Shown: positions 44,748-54,964 of the stretch, piece by piece
Position numbering within the stretch: position 1 is the stretch's first letter
Layout: every line of letters starts with the position of its first letter
NCBI GenBank assembly: GCA_021399435.1
Contig: JAJTUP010000063.1
Location: 248,001 to 312,000, forward strand
DNA length: 64,000 bases
Source of the DNA: Diaporthe sp. PMI_573
Taxonomy: Eukaryota; Ascomycota; Sordariomycetes; Diaporthales; Diaporthaceae
Reading direction: 5' to 3'
Position numbers and translations under genes: made by a program
The notes under the pieces: model-generated
Databases searched by the model: none
What the model saw: the letters and a program-made list of their open reading frames with translations, nothing else
Told to the model about the DNA's origin: nothing

Positions 44748-46079
44748 ATGCTTCACTCCGTCATCGCTGCTGTTGCCCTCCTGAGCTGTCTTGCGCAAGG
44801 GCAGCTCTCTGGCAAGGTAGGACCCACGACGAGCTTTGCAACCAAAGCAGCAAAGAAGATATGCAATGTCCTGGATTATGGCGCCAAAGCCGACGGCAAG
44901 ACCGATCTTGGTCCGCCCCTTACAAGTGCCTGGGTTGATTGCAGGAAGGGAGGCCTAGTTTACATCCCACCAGGTACCTTTGCAATGAGCACCTGGGCGT
45001 CCTTGAGAAGTGGCCAGGGAGCCGCATTGCAGCTTGATGGTATCATCCAACGGACAGGGACCGACGGTGGCAACATGATCTCTTTTCAGAGCTGCGATGA
45101 CCTCGAGGTCTTCAGCGGCAACTCCAAAGGTGCAATTCAGGGCTTCGGATACCAATTCCTTTCGCAAGGCAACTATGGCCCTCGCTTTATGAGATTGACG
45201 GATGTGACGAACTTCTCCATGCACGGTTTCGCTCTGGTCGACTCGGCTTCATACTACCTGGTTTTCGACAGTTCCAGCAACGGAGAAATATATAACATGA
45301 TCCTGCGGGGTATAACAGTTGGCATGACCGATGGCATCGACATCTGGGGCAACAACATCTGGGTCCACGACGTGGAGATCACCAACGGAGACGAATGTGT
45401 TACGATAAAGTCGCCAGCCAAGAACATCCTCGTCGAGGACGTACACTGTAACATCAGTGGCGGATGTGCAATCGGCTCCCTCGGTCTTGATACAGATATC
45501 TCCACTGTGCAATACAGGAACATCTACTTGAACCAGGCAGATGGGGCGTACGTCAAGACAAACGGCGGCAGCGGCACGGTGGACTCGATCACCTGGGAAA
45601 ACATCATCGACAACGGCGGGGCATATGTCTTGGCTGTCAACGAAGCCTGGGGGAAGGACAGCGGCGGCGTCGGCGTTCAACTGAGCAACCTCACGTTCAG
45701 GAACTGGCATGGCTACAACAGTGATTCCAAGCGCCCCACGATCAGGCTGCAGTGCGACGACTCGGTCCCCTGCACCGGCCTAACCGTCGACAACGTCAAC
45801 CTCTGGACCAGCGACGGCAGCAAGGAGGTGACATGGGTATGTCAGAGTGCCTACGGCAATGGAGCTTGTCTGCGCAAGTCGGGGACTGCCTCATACGCGG
45901 CCAGCTATACCACGATCAAGACGGCGCCGGCCTACGCCGCATCGACCATGCCGAACGATCTGAAGAGTGCTTTTCCCAGTACTGCATCTTTCACGGTTCC
46001 CCCTGTCCCAACCACGTTCTATCCTGGAAAGGCGCCAGCCTCTACCCTCTTGAGCCTGACTGGACCTGGCGGCCACTGA
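44748..46079 (+). CDS. rhamnogalacturonan hydrolase (GH28), secreted
   Basis: A single exon of 443 residues with a signal peptide (MLHSVIAAVALLSCLAQG). The right-handed beta-helix core carries the GH28 subset typical of rhamnogalacturonase A rather than polygalacturonase: MTDGIDIWG with catalytic Asp, NGDECVTIKSPAKNI with the paired acids, SGGCAIGSLG in place of the polygalacturonase GGHGxS loop, and YVKTNGGSGT. The enzyme cleaves the alternating rhamnose-galacturonate backbone of hairy-region pectin outside the cell. The C-terminal 40 residues are Ser/Thr/Pro/Ala-rich. It is on the same strand as, and 1.1 kb from, the lactonase-like gene. Confidence 0.93.
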   Translation: MLHSVIAAVALLSCLAQGQLSGKVGPTTSFATKAAKKICNVLDYGAKADGKTDLGPPLTSAWVDCRKGGLVYIPPGTFAMSTWASLRSGQGAALQLDGIIQRTGTDGGNMISFQSCDDLEVFSGNSKGAIQGFGYQFLSQGNYGPRFMRLTDVTNFSMHGFALVDSASYYLVFDSSSNGEIYNMILRGITVGMTDGIDIWGNNIWVHDVEITNGDECVTIKSPAKNILVEDVHCNISGGCAIGSLGLDTDISTVQYRNIYLNQADGAYVKTNGGSGTVDSITWENIIDNGGAYVLAVNEAWGKDSGGVGVQLSNLTFRNWHGYNSDSKRPTIRLQCDDSVPCTGLTVDNVNLWTSDGSKEVTWVCQSAYGNGACLRKSGTASYAASYTTIKTAPAYAASTMPNDLKSAFPSTASFTVPPVPTTFYPGKAPASTLLSLTGPGGH

Positions 46080-46996
46080 TTCGCCTCAAAGCGTTGCCAA
46101 GATTGGGTTGGACGCTTCTTGTCGTAGAACGCAAATTGTGGCTGACAAATTTCTTCAGTACTTATAAGTGGTTTTGTTTTTAATCCATGTATATAGGCAG
46201 TCCCTTCATATAGTGGTAAATACTTAAGCACCCTGCGTTATAACAACACACACAATTCTGATAACAGTAGGCTTGGAATACGATTGTGGCACTTGGCGCA
46301 GAAAACTTCGAGTGCCTTGTGACAGCCGCACAGACGAGGATAGCGGGACCAGCTTCTGACGGCGCCATAGACTGTGGCCCAAGACGTAGTCTGGAAACAT
46401 GATAGAAGCCGCAGGAACTCGATGTTTTCAAAGTGAAAGCGCTCAGTGAGAGATTACTAGTATGAACCCCTGAAGACATGCTCTCAGAAGTGGACTAATG
46501 ATCGCCGACATCACTTGACTTATGAGCTTGTTTGGCTCAAACTGGAAACGGGCACCGATTTCCGTAGATTAACATGTTGCCAGACGGAACTCAAGCGACG
46601 TCAGAACAAAGCTTTTCCTCTTATAAATTTATTAATTGAAGTTGGGTGAGTGCAATATACAAAATCTATCCGTAAAACTCGACTTAGCACTGCACCCTCG
46701 TTCGCCTATCGTCATGGCCAATTTGATCGACATTATGAGAATATTCCACGTGGGTCATCCTTCGTCAATGTCCGTTCGTGTCATGAGATCTCAGGCACCC
46801 AAACAATTGAAACCAAAAACAAGCAACAAAACTGGGATCTAATTTCAACTAAGGCATAGGTCGATCAAGACTCTGAATTACGAAATACGCTAGTGTTATT
46901 ATTCATAAACCTAGTAATACAGACAGAAGTTTCGAAGATCATTACATAAAGAGGCAACAGATTCTATATTCCAAGCGAAGGGCCGCTCCACAGATC
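46080..46996. other. intergenic, no gene recognised
   Basis: Convergent 3' flanks, moderately AT-rich. No open frame with family resemblance. Confidence 0.5.
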
Positions 46997-48274
46997 TCAT
47001 CTGCGTGGTCTCTTAGACCCGGGCTCTTCCTCAAGGGCCTTGCACGGCATTGGCTCTGGCGTCCTTGCCCTCTTTTTCCTTTGGAACGCCTCACGCACAA
47101 ATGCTGCAAGCTTGCTGACACTCAATGTCACATCCGTTGCTGGCAGGTCCTGGTGTACATCGTTTAGGGTTAAAGCAACCCTCTGGTCCGAGGTCAATAT
47201 ATCTAAGTTGTCGATAAAACGAACGGGATCACGATTGTGGCCGTCCGGGTGGACACGCCAGCCGTCAAGAATCGCGTGATCCGGCTGCTCAAACAGATGT
47301 TCTTTCTCAGGGTAGATATATTCCATATTCAGACGTAGGACACACCGGATATGGCCGAGCCCTTTTGTAATGTAGCATTTGCAGACGTGATCGGGGGTTG
47401 GATGAGACCAACCGATCTCAACAGCAACGGCCGGCCAGGTGTAGTATATTTGTTGGCCCAAGGGCTGTGGTGTGTCGTCGGACTCTGCCGCTGCCGGCGT
47501 CTCATCCTCTTCGCTGTCATTTCCAGATGGCCCCTTCTTGTCGTCCAGCCATATATTGATATCTGGCTCGTGATTGCTATTGCGGAAGTTAAGCCGTGTA
47601 CCGCCTCTCCGGATTCGGGAAGCATAGTCCGTATGCCCAGCCTCGGTCAGCTTGTACTGCAGGCGTCGTTCTAGGTACTGTCCCACGTTGTTCTCGACGA
47701 TCAGGTGGACTGACCCAGTCATTCGCAGTACCAAGTAGCCGTCGTAGAAGTCGCAACGACACCGACAGAACCAGGGCTGGAGCTTGGAGATCCGCTCAGA
47801 CTGGGTGGACCGGAGCTTGCGTACCACGGAGTCAGCGGCCGGGTCGGACGTGGGGAGGTCGCGTGGGAGAGGGACTTCGCAGTCAAGGAGGAAGCCGAGG
47901 GCGGCGAGAGCGCTGTTCGAGATCGGTATGGGAATGTGACCAGCAGTGTCGCGTTTGGCTTGGATGGACTCGAGTCGGTCCACGACCCGAATCAGCGATG
48001 CGCTCAGCGTGGACTCAAAATCGAAGCCGGAGTCTAGTAGTTCTCCTTCCCCTCGGCCGTTTCCACCGTTGATAATCTTGCCCTCAACTCTGTCGTCGCC
48101 CGCGCCGTCCGCGTCGTCTCCGTCGAGGGGACAGCGCGGCGGGGAAGATGGTGGTGTCGCAATGTGAAGGTCGTGCTCGCCGCGGGTCGGCTTTTCAGCA
48201 TGCACGGGCACAGGCAGGTCGTTCCCTTCACTAGAGGTGTCGCTGTACTGCATGGAGTGCTGCAAATCGGCCAT
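46997..48274 (-). CDS. fungal protein with restriction-endonuclease-like (PD-(D/E)XK-like) core
   Basis: A single exon of 425 residues. It has an acidic, disordered N-terminal 90 residues, a central folded region and a basic C-terminus ending KKRARTPEPMP..GSKRPRR (nuclear-localisation-like). The core reads HEPDINIWLDD, an acidic insert, then WPAVAVEIGWSHP, HVCKCYITKG and HIRCVLRLNMEY. A PD followed by a strand with ExG and an alternating hydrophobic strand is the pattern of PD-(D/E)XK nuclease-fold proteins seen in lineage-specific fungal families; the usual Lys is Gly here. I do not know a characterised homologue. Catalysis is uncertain and the assignment is structural inference from motif order. 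Confidence 0.6.
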   Translation of the reverse strand: MADLQHSMQYSDTSSEGNDLPVPVHAEKPTRGEHDLHIATPPSSPPRCPLDGDDADGAGDDRVEGKIINGGNGRGEGELLDSGFDFESTLSASLIRVVDRLESIQAKRDTAGHIPIPISNSALAALGFLLDCEVPLPRDLPTSDPAADSVVRKLRSTQSERISKLQPWFCRCRCDFYDGYLVLRMTGSVHLIVENNVGQYLERRLQYKLTEAGHTDYASRIRRGGTRLNFRNSNHEPDINIWLDDKKGPSGNDSEEDETPAAAESDDTPQPLGQQIYYTWPAVAVEIGWSHPTPDHVCKCYITKGLGHIRCVLRLNMEYIYPEKEHLFEQPDHAILDGWRVHPDGHNRDPVRFIDNLDILTSDQRVALTLNDVHQDLPATDVTLSVSKLAAFVREAFQRKKRARTPEPMPCKALEEEPGSKRPRR

Positions 48275-49597
48275 CGCTATTTGGTGTAGGGATGTATGAG
48301 AGGGGAGAAGTTGGACGTGGTTCCGGTTTGGTAAACGAAGCGCGGCTTGAGGCGCATGAAGCTGATTGGGTGATTGTTGCCCGGCAGGCAGCCTCAGCAG
48401 CCGTTAAAAATGGTGTGACCAATCAAAGCAAAGCTGATGACGTAAGCTGAAAACCAACCACTTCTCCAATCCCATCTGGTGTGAACTTGGCCGCTCACAG
48501 ATACGTACAGTCTTGAAAGAGCCTGAATTAATAAATTCGACCAAGGAAGGCACGTTTTAAACAGTACCGCGGAACATACTCAGTTTGTTGCAAGACCTGA
48601 TTACCACTACCTGACGATTTGATATAATAGACAAAATATACAAGTACATAGGTACCTATCCAAGGGAATTAATATTCTGAAGACTGGTGCCTTCAGCAGT
48701 GTGTATTCGGCAGGGCCGTAGTAAGGTGCACTGAGGCGAATTGGGACGGTGTGTGAGTGGTCTGGACAACTTTGTATTGAATTTAAGTGGGCTTCTGTCA
48801 GCCCTCCTCACGGTCCCTCCGACATCGTCTCACCCGCGGGCACGCATGGGTTGGCTCTGGTGCAAGAATAGCGAGGCCGGAAAATTCGCCCTTTAGACCC
48901 ACTATCTTTAGGTTATAATAACCAGCCAACCCTAACCCTAACAGTAACCAAACTAAGTACAGATAAACTTTAGAAAACAGGCTATCTAATGAACTAAGTT
49001 ACATGCTTTTTGGGTAAGAAATAAGGGGAATGCAGAGGTACGAAGTTAGGGTCTTAAAACAGCCCAAAAAATCGACTCACGGCCACCAAACTTATCTTTC
49101 GCCGCGCACGCCACATAGGCACATAGTGAAAATCCAGTGCCAAGTCTAGGGTAACCCCCTACGTGCAGCGCCCATGCCTACTAATAAGTGTTTCCGTTTA
49201 ACAACTGCGCCTGGCGAAAAAGGGCATAACATAGACTTATTGCTTTTAGCAAGCTTTAATAGCTATCGCAGGGTCCGCGCATCTTATATCGCTCGCTAAG
49301 AGGTCCCCATAACTCCGCTTCGCCACGGTACAGTCTTGATTAGTTCCCGGCCAATCTTGGCTTTCAAATTAGGGTTTTATGCAGCTGTCATCAACATGCA
49401 TTTGCCAAGAAACAGCGCCGGCAAATCAGGAGCAGCAAGTAAATCGGCGAGCATTGACCGCAACGGCGCTCAAGTGGATGAATAGTCCAGTTTTAGTTCA
49501 TATGCAGCTGTCATCAACATACATGAACCATTCAATTCCCTCCTTTGTCAAATCCCTCACCCTCGATAGGTACCCGTCCTCCTTCACCGCCGACGCA
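48275..49597. other. 1.3 kb intergenic with telomere-like unit and direct repeat
   Basis: CCCTAACCCTAAC at about 48931-48943 is two telomere-type units. A 20-bp sequence, ATGCAGCTGTCATCAACAT plus one base, occurs at about 49379 and again at about 49501, 122 bp apart, just before the bZIP gene. The stretch 48900-49370 has no coding potential and may be an old transposon remnant. Confidence 0.5.
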
Positions 49598-50535
49598 ATG
49601 CAGGAACCAGGCCCCTCTCGTCTCCCCCCCGGCGATAACAAGATCTGGGTCAGGGATGTGGACGATTGGCTGGGTGTCACAAATCGTCAGGAGAGGAGGA
49701 AGATTCAGAATCGTCGCAATCAACGGGCCTTACGTAGGGAGTTTCCTCCGGCGACTCAGCCAGCACTGACGACGTCGCAGGAGCCAAGAAGAACGGGGCA
49801 CCCCAGAAGGCGAACACAGAGACCAAGTCCGACGGCCTGATATGGCTTCCGGGCGGTGCTGGGCAATCCCATGACTCCCAACGGGTCGACATCACCGAAG
49901 CGACGATCCAAATGATCAACCTGGTACGAATACTCGAGCCCAGATGGGAGGGCAATCAGCAGCTGATGGAGAGCTTCGAATCCTTCGCGACCCGCAGCTA
50001 CACAGCTCGCATCGGAGCGCTAAGCATCCTCCCTAGCCTGTCTCAGTACAACTTCGTCAAGGCGCTGTTTGCCAACATGGAGGTCTTGGGCCTCTCCGAT
50101 GAAGAGATGGATGACGAGGCACTGTCGCCCTTCAACAGGCTGTGCGACCCTCCCCGCCTGTCAGCAAGGCGGACCTCCGCCGGCCTGGCCGAGCTCCCCA
50201 CAGCCCTGCAGCCAACCGAGCTGCAGCATGCGACAATGCACCACCCGTGGATCGACCTGATCCCCATGCCGGTCATGCGTGAGAACATATTCCGGCGTGA
50301 CGCCGACTTGTTTGACGAGGAGGAGCTGTGCCACGCCATGCGCGGCCAGGCGCCGCTCTACAACCCGGGTCTGCTGGTCTGGCGTGACCCGTGGGACCCC
50401 ACCGGCTGGGAGGTCACCGAGGACTTCGTCGCCTCGTGGCCCTGGGTCGTCGCTGGCTGTGCGGATCTGCTACGTTCGACCAATATCTGGAGGGCGCGAC
50501 GCGGGGAGAGGCCCTTGTTCCGTTCGTCGCCGTGA
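49598..50535 (+). CDS. bZIP transcription factor with DUF3425 domain
   Basis: Exons 49598-49733 and 49781-50535 (47-nt intron, branch CACTGAC, acceptor GTCGCAG) give 296 residues. DDWLGVTNRQERRKIQNRRN followed by QRALRAKK, the latter assembled by the splice, is the basic region of fungal bZIP proteins with the characteristic NRxNQRA. There is no long leucine zipper, as usual for this class. The C-terminal part has the DUF3425 signature HPWIDLIPMPVMRENIF and ends with GWEVTEDFVASWPWVV. It is a nuclear DNA-binding regulator; members of this class control stress or secondary metabolism. In-frame Mets upstream exist but lie in the direct-repeat region, so 49598 was preferred. Confidence 0.87.
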
Positions 50536-50931
50536 GTTGTCGGGATTTTCCGCGGCAAAGAATCACTCCTTTCTGTCAGTTTCTTGTACGTTTCTCAGGT
50601 CGAACATTTCTCAAGACTATGGAAGCATTACTATCTCTGATTGATATGAGGAGCCGGAACTGACTGGTCAACTTTCTATTAGGTCCACAAGTACTCCCGA
50701 GGTCGACCTTACGCATCACTGCATGGTTCATGCCTTCGACCTCTACTTGTTTTATCAGGAGCTGGGGGAAATGGACAATAAATCTTCTTGGTATTAAATT
50801 GGTCGAAATTACTGAGTAGTACACCACGAATTGATTACGATCCCAGTGGGCCCTCAGAAGAGAGAGAAGGTAATTGGTAAAAGATCGTCATAGATAGACA
50901 CACAAACACAGCTGGCCTCAGACCAGTATGC
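50536..50931. other. intergenic between convergent genes
   Basis: 3' flanks of the bZIP and alcohol dehydrogenase genes. Nothing recognised. Confidence 0.5.
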
Positions 50932-52155
50932 TCAACCAGACATCCACGGGAAGCGAATGACCGTCTTGCCCTGTTCGTGTCGTTCGTATCGAGCATAAGC
51001 TTCTGGAGCATCCTCGATTCCAATCTCAGTCGTGATGACCAAGCCTGGGTTCGCCACCCCATGGTGAATCAAGTTGACCAGCTCTGGCGCATGGGTGAAC
51101 GGATTGACAGGGCCGACGTTCATGCTGAGAGCTTTGCCAAAGTAGTCGCCAAATGGGAAGGTGAAGTTGCCAGGGTACAGACCACTCAAGGGACCGCCTG
51201 TCGAGTTTGAGCCAGAAATGTACAACCCAAGTATGCCGAGACCACCCTCTCGGCGAGTCACCCGGATCGCCTGTTCCAAGACAATGCTCTCAGCAGGCTT
51301 CAAGTCCGCGCCGACGGCCTCGAACCCGACAGCATCGACTGATCGTGCAACACCGTCTGGCTCGTACGCGAGGATCTGGTCGACGGGGTCTGACGTGTTG
51401 AAGCTGATCGGGACAGCGCCGATCGACCGTGCTTTCTCGAGTCGCGAGGGCACGCTGTCGACGACATAGACGGCCGAGGCACCGCGCAGAATGGCCGAAT
51501 AGGCCGACATCATGCCAACGGGACCTGCGCCGAATATGGCAACGGAGTCTCCTGGCTCGAAGCCGGCATAGTCAAGACCTCCCCACCCAGTTGGGAAAAT
51601 ATCGGCATACATCAAGTACTCAAGCGAGGGCTCAGTAGCATCTGAGGTCCCATTATTCGGGATGGGAACTAGAGAGTGATCGGCGTAGGGGACCCGGACG
51701 TACTCCGCTGGTGGGTCACACTTAGCAGACCTCCAAACCTGCAGCGGTGAGAGAATCCAATTACCTTGACTCCCGGCTACCGTGCCCGTGCCAAAGGCCT
51801 GGTATCTCTGGCTTCCCATGACCAGGTGGCCGTAATCTAAACGGTCCGGGACGATGACTTGGTCGCCGGCCCTCAGCCAGTTGACACCGTCGCCGACCTC
51901 TGCGACGATTCCGATTGCCTCGTGGCCCATAATCCACGGTGGCTGATTTGCAGTCAGATAGGTTCCGCGGTAGACATGGAGATCCGTTCCGCAGATGCCG
52001 GCGGCTGTCACTCGAACGATCGCGTCCGTGGCGTTTTGGATGACGGGTACAGGAACCTCTGCCACGCGCATGGAGAAGGGTGTTCCCTCCCACACGACAG
52101 CTTGCATCGTGGCCGACGAGTTATAGAGATCCGCGGAGGAGAGACTGAGTGCCAT
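50932..52155 (-). CDS. zinc-type medium-chain alcohol dehydrogenase
   Basis: 388 residues after removing a 57-nt in-frame intron (51764-51708, GTAATT..CACCAG); splicing restores SQAEYVRVPYAD, whereas retention inserts unconserved residues. ICGTDLH (catalytic zinc Cys), MGHEAIG (zinc His/Glu), the cofactor loop VAIFGAGPVGMM and the Asp ending VYVVDSVPSR (NAD preference) are visible. It resembles glutathione-independent formaldehyde dehydrogenase-type fungal MDRs; the usual four-cysteine structural zinc lobe is not evident. The true start may be Met at 52107 (MQAVVWEG), which begins the family's first strand. Substrate unknown, probably a short alcohol or aldehyde. Confidence 0.9.
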   Translation of the reverse strand: MALSLSSADLYNSSATMQAVVWEGTPFSMRVAEVPVPVIQNATDAIVRVTAAGICGTDLHVYRGTYLTANQPPWIMGHEAIGIVAEVGDGVNWLRAGDQVIVPDRLDYGHLVMGSQRYQAFGTGTVAGSQGNWILSPLQVWRSAKCDPPAEYVRVPYADHSLVPIPNNGTSDATEPSLEYLMYADIFPTGWGGLDYAGFEPGDSVAIFGAGPVGMMSAYSAILRGASAVYVVDSVPSRLEKARSIGAVPISFNTSDPVDQILAYEPDGVARSVDAVGFEAVGADLKPAESIVLEQAIRVTRREGGLGILGLYISGSNSTGGPLSGLYPGNFTFPFGDYFGKALSMNVGPVNPFTHAPELVNLIHHGVANPGLVITTEIGIEDAPEAYARYERHEQGKTVIRFPWMSG

Positions 52156-53667
52156 AATTGCTGGAACAATGGATGAGTAGAACTAGTTGGTCAGGAGGAG
52201 TGTCACCTCATTCCTGAGTTGGTTTATTCCTGAGCGCGTCTTGCTGCGGATATTTATATCTCCTTCTGCTTTCTTCTCTTCTACTTCACCCACCCCTGAC
52301 ACTCTAGGATAGGAGAATCCGTCTCTCTCAATATTGCGAGCTACAATAATTCGTCATCGTACAGACCGGTACATGGCATGACGTGGAGAAATATGCCACC
52401 CATGCAAAGGAAAAGATGGAACGCCCCGGCCCCCCCGGAGAAGTTGCTTCTTTAAGTCCAACATGGCTGGTTCTGAAATCCCTTGTAAACTCTGGTCCGT
52501 ACTAGCTCTTATACCCATCGCTAATAGAAAAGTATCTTGCTTAGGGAAATGTATCCTACTTGAGGATTGCACATGCGAAGGACAACCTGAGTTTGGAGAG
52601 ACCAGGTGATTCTTGGGCCTTCCTAGGTAGTACATCCGGTTATCCGTTGGGACCCACGGTCACATCACAAAAGCCTGGGTCAGAGTCTCTGGTGGTGATA
52701 AGACAAGTGTCATGGGCTCATATATTTGAGTCGGAACTCTTTTAGGCGTGGAAGGGTGTTTCCTATTACGGGGTCCCCGTATTCACTTTCAGGGGATTGA
52801 CCAAGTCCCCTGTCCCTCGCACGATGTTACAGTAGTGCCGATGCAGGTGTCATCCTGCTGCAGGTGAGCTAAACCTCTTTCGCAACACCAGATGATAGAC
52901 TAACAAGGCTGAAGTGACAGGGTTATCAGAGAAAGCACTGTATGAAGGGACCGCCTACGTACTGTTTAAGAAGCGTACGTATACGGATTAAAACGAAACC
53001 ACTTATCAGAGAAAAGAGGCCGTCACACTGTACAAGGTGCATATCATCGATCAGTGTCAGGTACAAAGTGGAAACCTGGAAGTTGTCCGTGCCAGCCCTG
53101 CGGTGTGGTGTGACTGTGTGCAGCTGGAGGCAGCAAATGAACTCACAACAAGGGTACTTCACCTGTGAACTGGTAGTAATTACGCGTACAGTACCCTTAA
53201 TGCGGAGTACGCGTATTCCCTGCTCGGGGGTGGCGGCAAGCTTATCTGCTCGGCATCCAGGAACGTGACTCAATAAAGAGGAGACTGACAGACAACACCT
53301 CAACGTCCAGACCTATTTCCTTTTTTTTTTAAAAAAAAAAAGGGAAGGGAAAAAAGGAGATGGTGTGGCTTCTGGTCGATTTGGTCTTTTAACGGGATGT
53401 GCATTGCTTGCTCCATCACGTAGCCCGTAAATAACCAGCGTATCTAGTCAGCAGGCTATGTGCGATATCTGGGCTGGTTGCCACGGCAGGGTACTAAGTA
53501 TGTTATCGTTTTCAAGAGCTGCTGCCGAGCAGGCATCTCAATAGATACTATCCACGGGAGCGACATGCATTAGATATGGACTGCTGATATAGCTATGCCT
53601 TTCTTTCAACCCCCCCCCCCCCTGAATTATCTTTCATTTCCACGGCTCAGCAGCATCCAGGTTTTAT
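52156..53667. other. 1.5 kb intergenic with homopolymer tracts
   Basis: No gene recognised. It contains a T10A11 tract (53321-53341) and a C12 run (53611-53622). Confidence 0.5.
53321..53341. repeat. T10-A11 palindromic homopolymer
   Basis: Ten T followed by eleven A, flanked by CC and GG, forms a perfect inverted repeat able to fold as a hairpin or act as a nucleosome-excluding rigid element. Confidence 0.85.
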
Positions 53668-54964
53668 TTAATGACCGACCATGGACTGAAAAACAGCCGA
53701 GAATCTCTCTCCGGCAGGCTTGGCATCATCAACAATCTTGCGCATGTCCGCCTTCTCCTCGTCCGTCAGCACGACACTACGCGATCCCCAGTTCTCCTCG
53801 AGCCGTCCGGCTCTCGTCGTGCCCGGTATGGCGATCAGACCCTGCGCAGCAACCCAAGCGAGCGCGATCTGGGCGACCGTGCAGCTCTTCCTCGTAGCGA
53901 GCTTCTTGATCTCATTCACGATGGCCTTGTTTTTGTAGAAGTTCTCCCCCTGGAACTTGGGCACTGCGTCTGGTGTCAGTACGGAAGGCAAGCACTGCAA
54001 ACCTCACCCGTCACTCACCCGTACGACGGAAATCATCCGGTGCGAATTCCTCAGGCGAGTTGTACTTGAAGTCGTCTACGAGCCAGCCGTGGCCGAGAGG
54101 ACTGAAAGCAACAAAGGCCACACCCAATCTCTTGGCGGTGTCGATGAGTCCGTTGGTCTCATGGCCCGTCTCGAAAGCAGAGTACTCGGCTTGGATGGCA
54201 TCTATCTTGGCAACTATGAAGGCTTTTAGCATTGACCAGCAGGTGATTCCATCAAGAAAACGTACTCGCATTGGCTTTCTCCAGAGTGGCTGCTGAACAT
54301 TCCGAGAGGCCAATATACTTTGTCTTGCCTGCGCGTCGGAGTGCGTCAAGAGCTCCAATGGATTCCTCCAGCGGAGTGTCTGAGATATGCCCGTTAGTAC
54401 AAATGCTCTGGCGGACGACGGACCATGGGAATCCCCGACTCACTTGGGTCGATTCGGTGGAGATAGTAGAGGTCGGGAGTGAAGCCGAGCCTCTCGATGG
54501 TACCCTCGATGTACTCATTGATATGGGCCGCCGAGTTGGTAACAGTGCGGGTTGGGCTGAAGACATCAAATCCACACTTGGATGCAACTGGGCAACCTGG
54601 TCAGATCATCACCCCTGCATTGACGATGGGCGTTACGATTATTTACCAAAAACGTTGTCACGGATATTGTGCTTTCTGATGAAGTCACCGAGCAGCTTCT
54701 CGTTCGCGCCATTTCGATACGCAACCTAATTAGATGGGAGCATCCCCCAGTCAGATCTAGATTCTCGAATTCTTCCACGTGTCCATGTTTCGCCGGCCAA
54801 CATACCGCGGTATCCCAAAAGGTGCAGCCCAGATCGATGGCTTTCTGGAGGACTGGCTCGGCTTCTTCGAGGCTGAGATTGGAACCCATGGCGGCACTCA
54901 GACCCATGGCACCAAATCCGGGAACCGGCACCTCGGTGCTGCTGAATGGGAGTGATCTAGTCAT
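53668..54964 (-). CDS. aldo/keto reductase
   Basis: Six exons (54964-54806, 54725-54647, 54587-54444, 54379-54266, 54213-54019, 53963-53668) join in frame to 328 residues. The protein opens [12 protein letters not shown]. The catalytic tetrad is present: Asp51 in FWDTA, Tyr56 in [13 protein letters not shown] (formed by splice 1), Lys83 in ASKCGFD and His in [31 protein letters not shown] and the NADP-binding [13 protein letters not shown] follow. This is the fungal AKR13-type layout (pyridoxal reductase/YakC-like), a cytosolic NADPH-dependent carbonyl reductase. Five introns of 52-80 nt all have canonical borders. Neighbours do not identify a substrate. Confidence 0.92.

Noticed and set aside
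47596..48072. 158-codon plus-strand frame
   Set aside because: Arg/Gly/Ser-rich antisense shadow of the PD-(D/E)XK-like gene.
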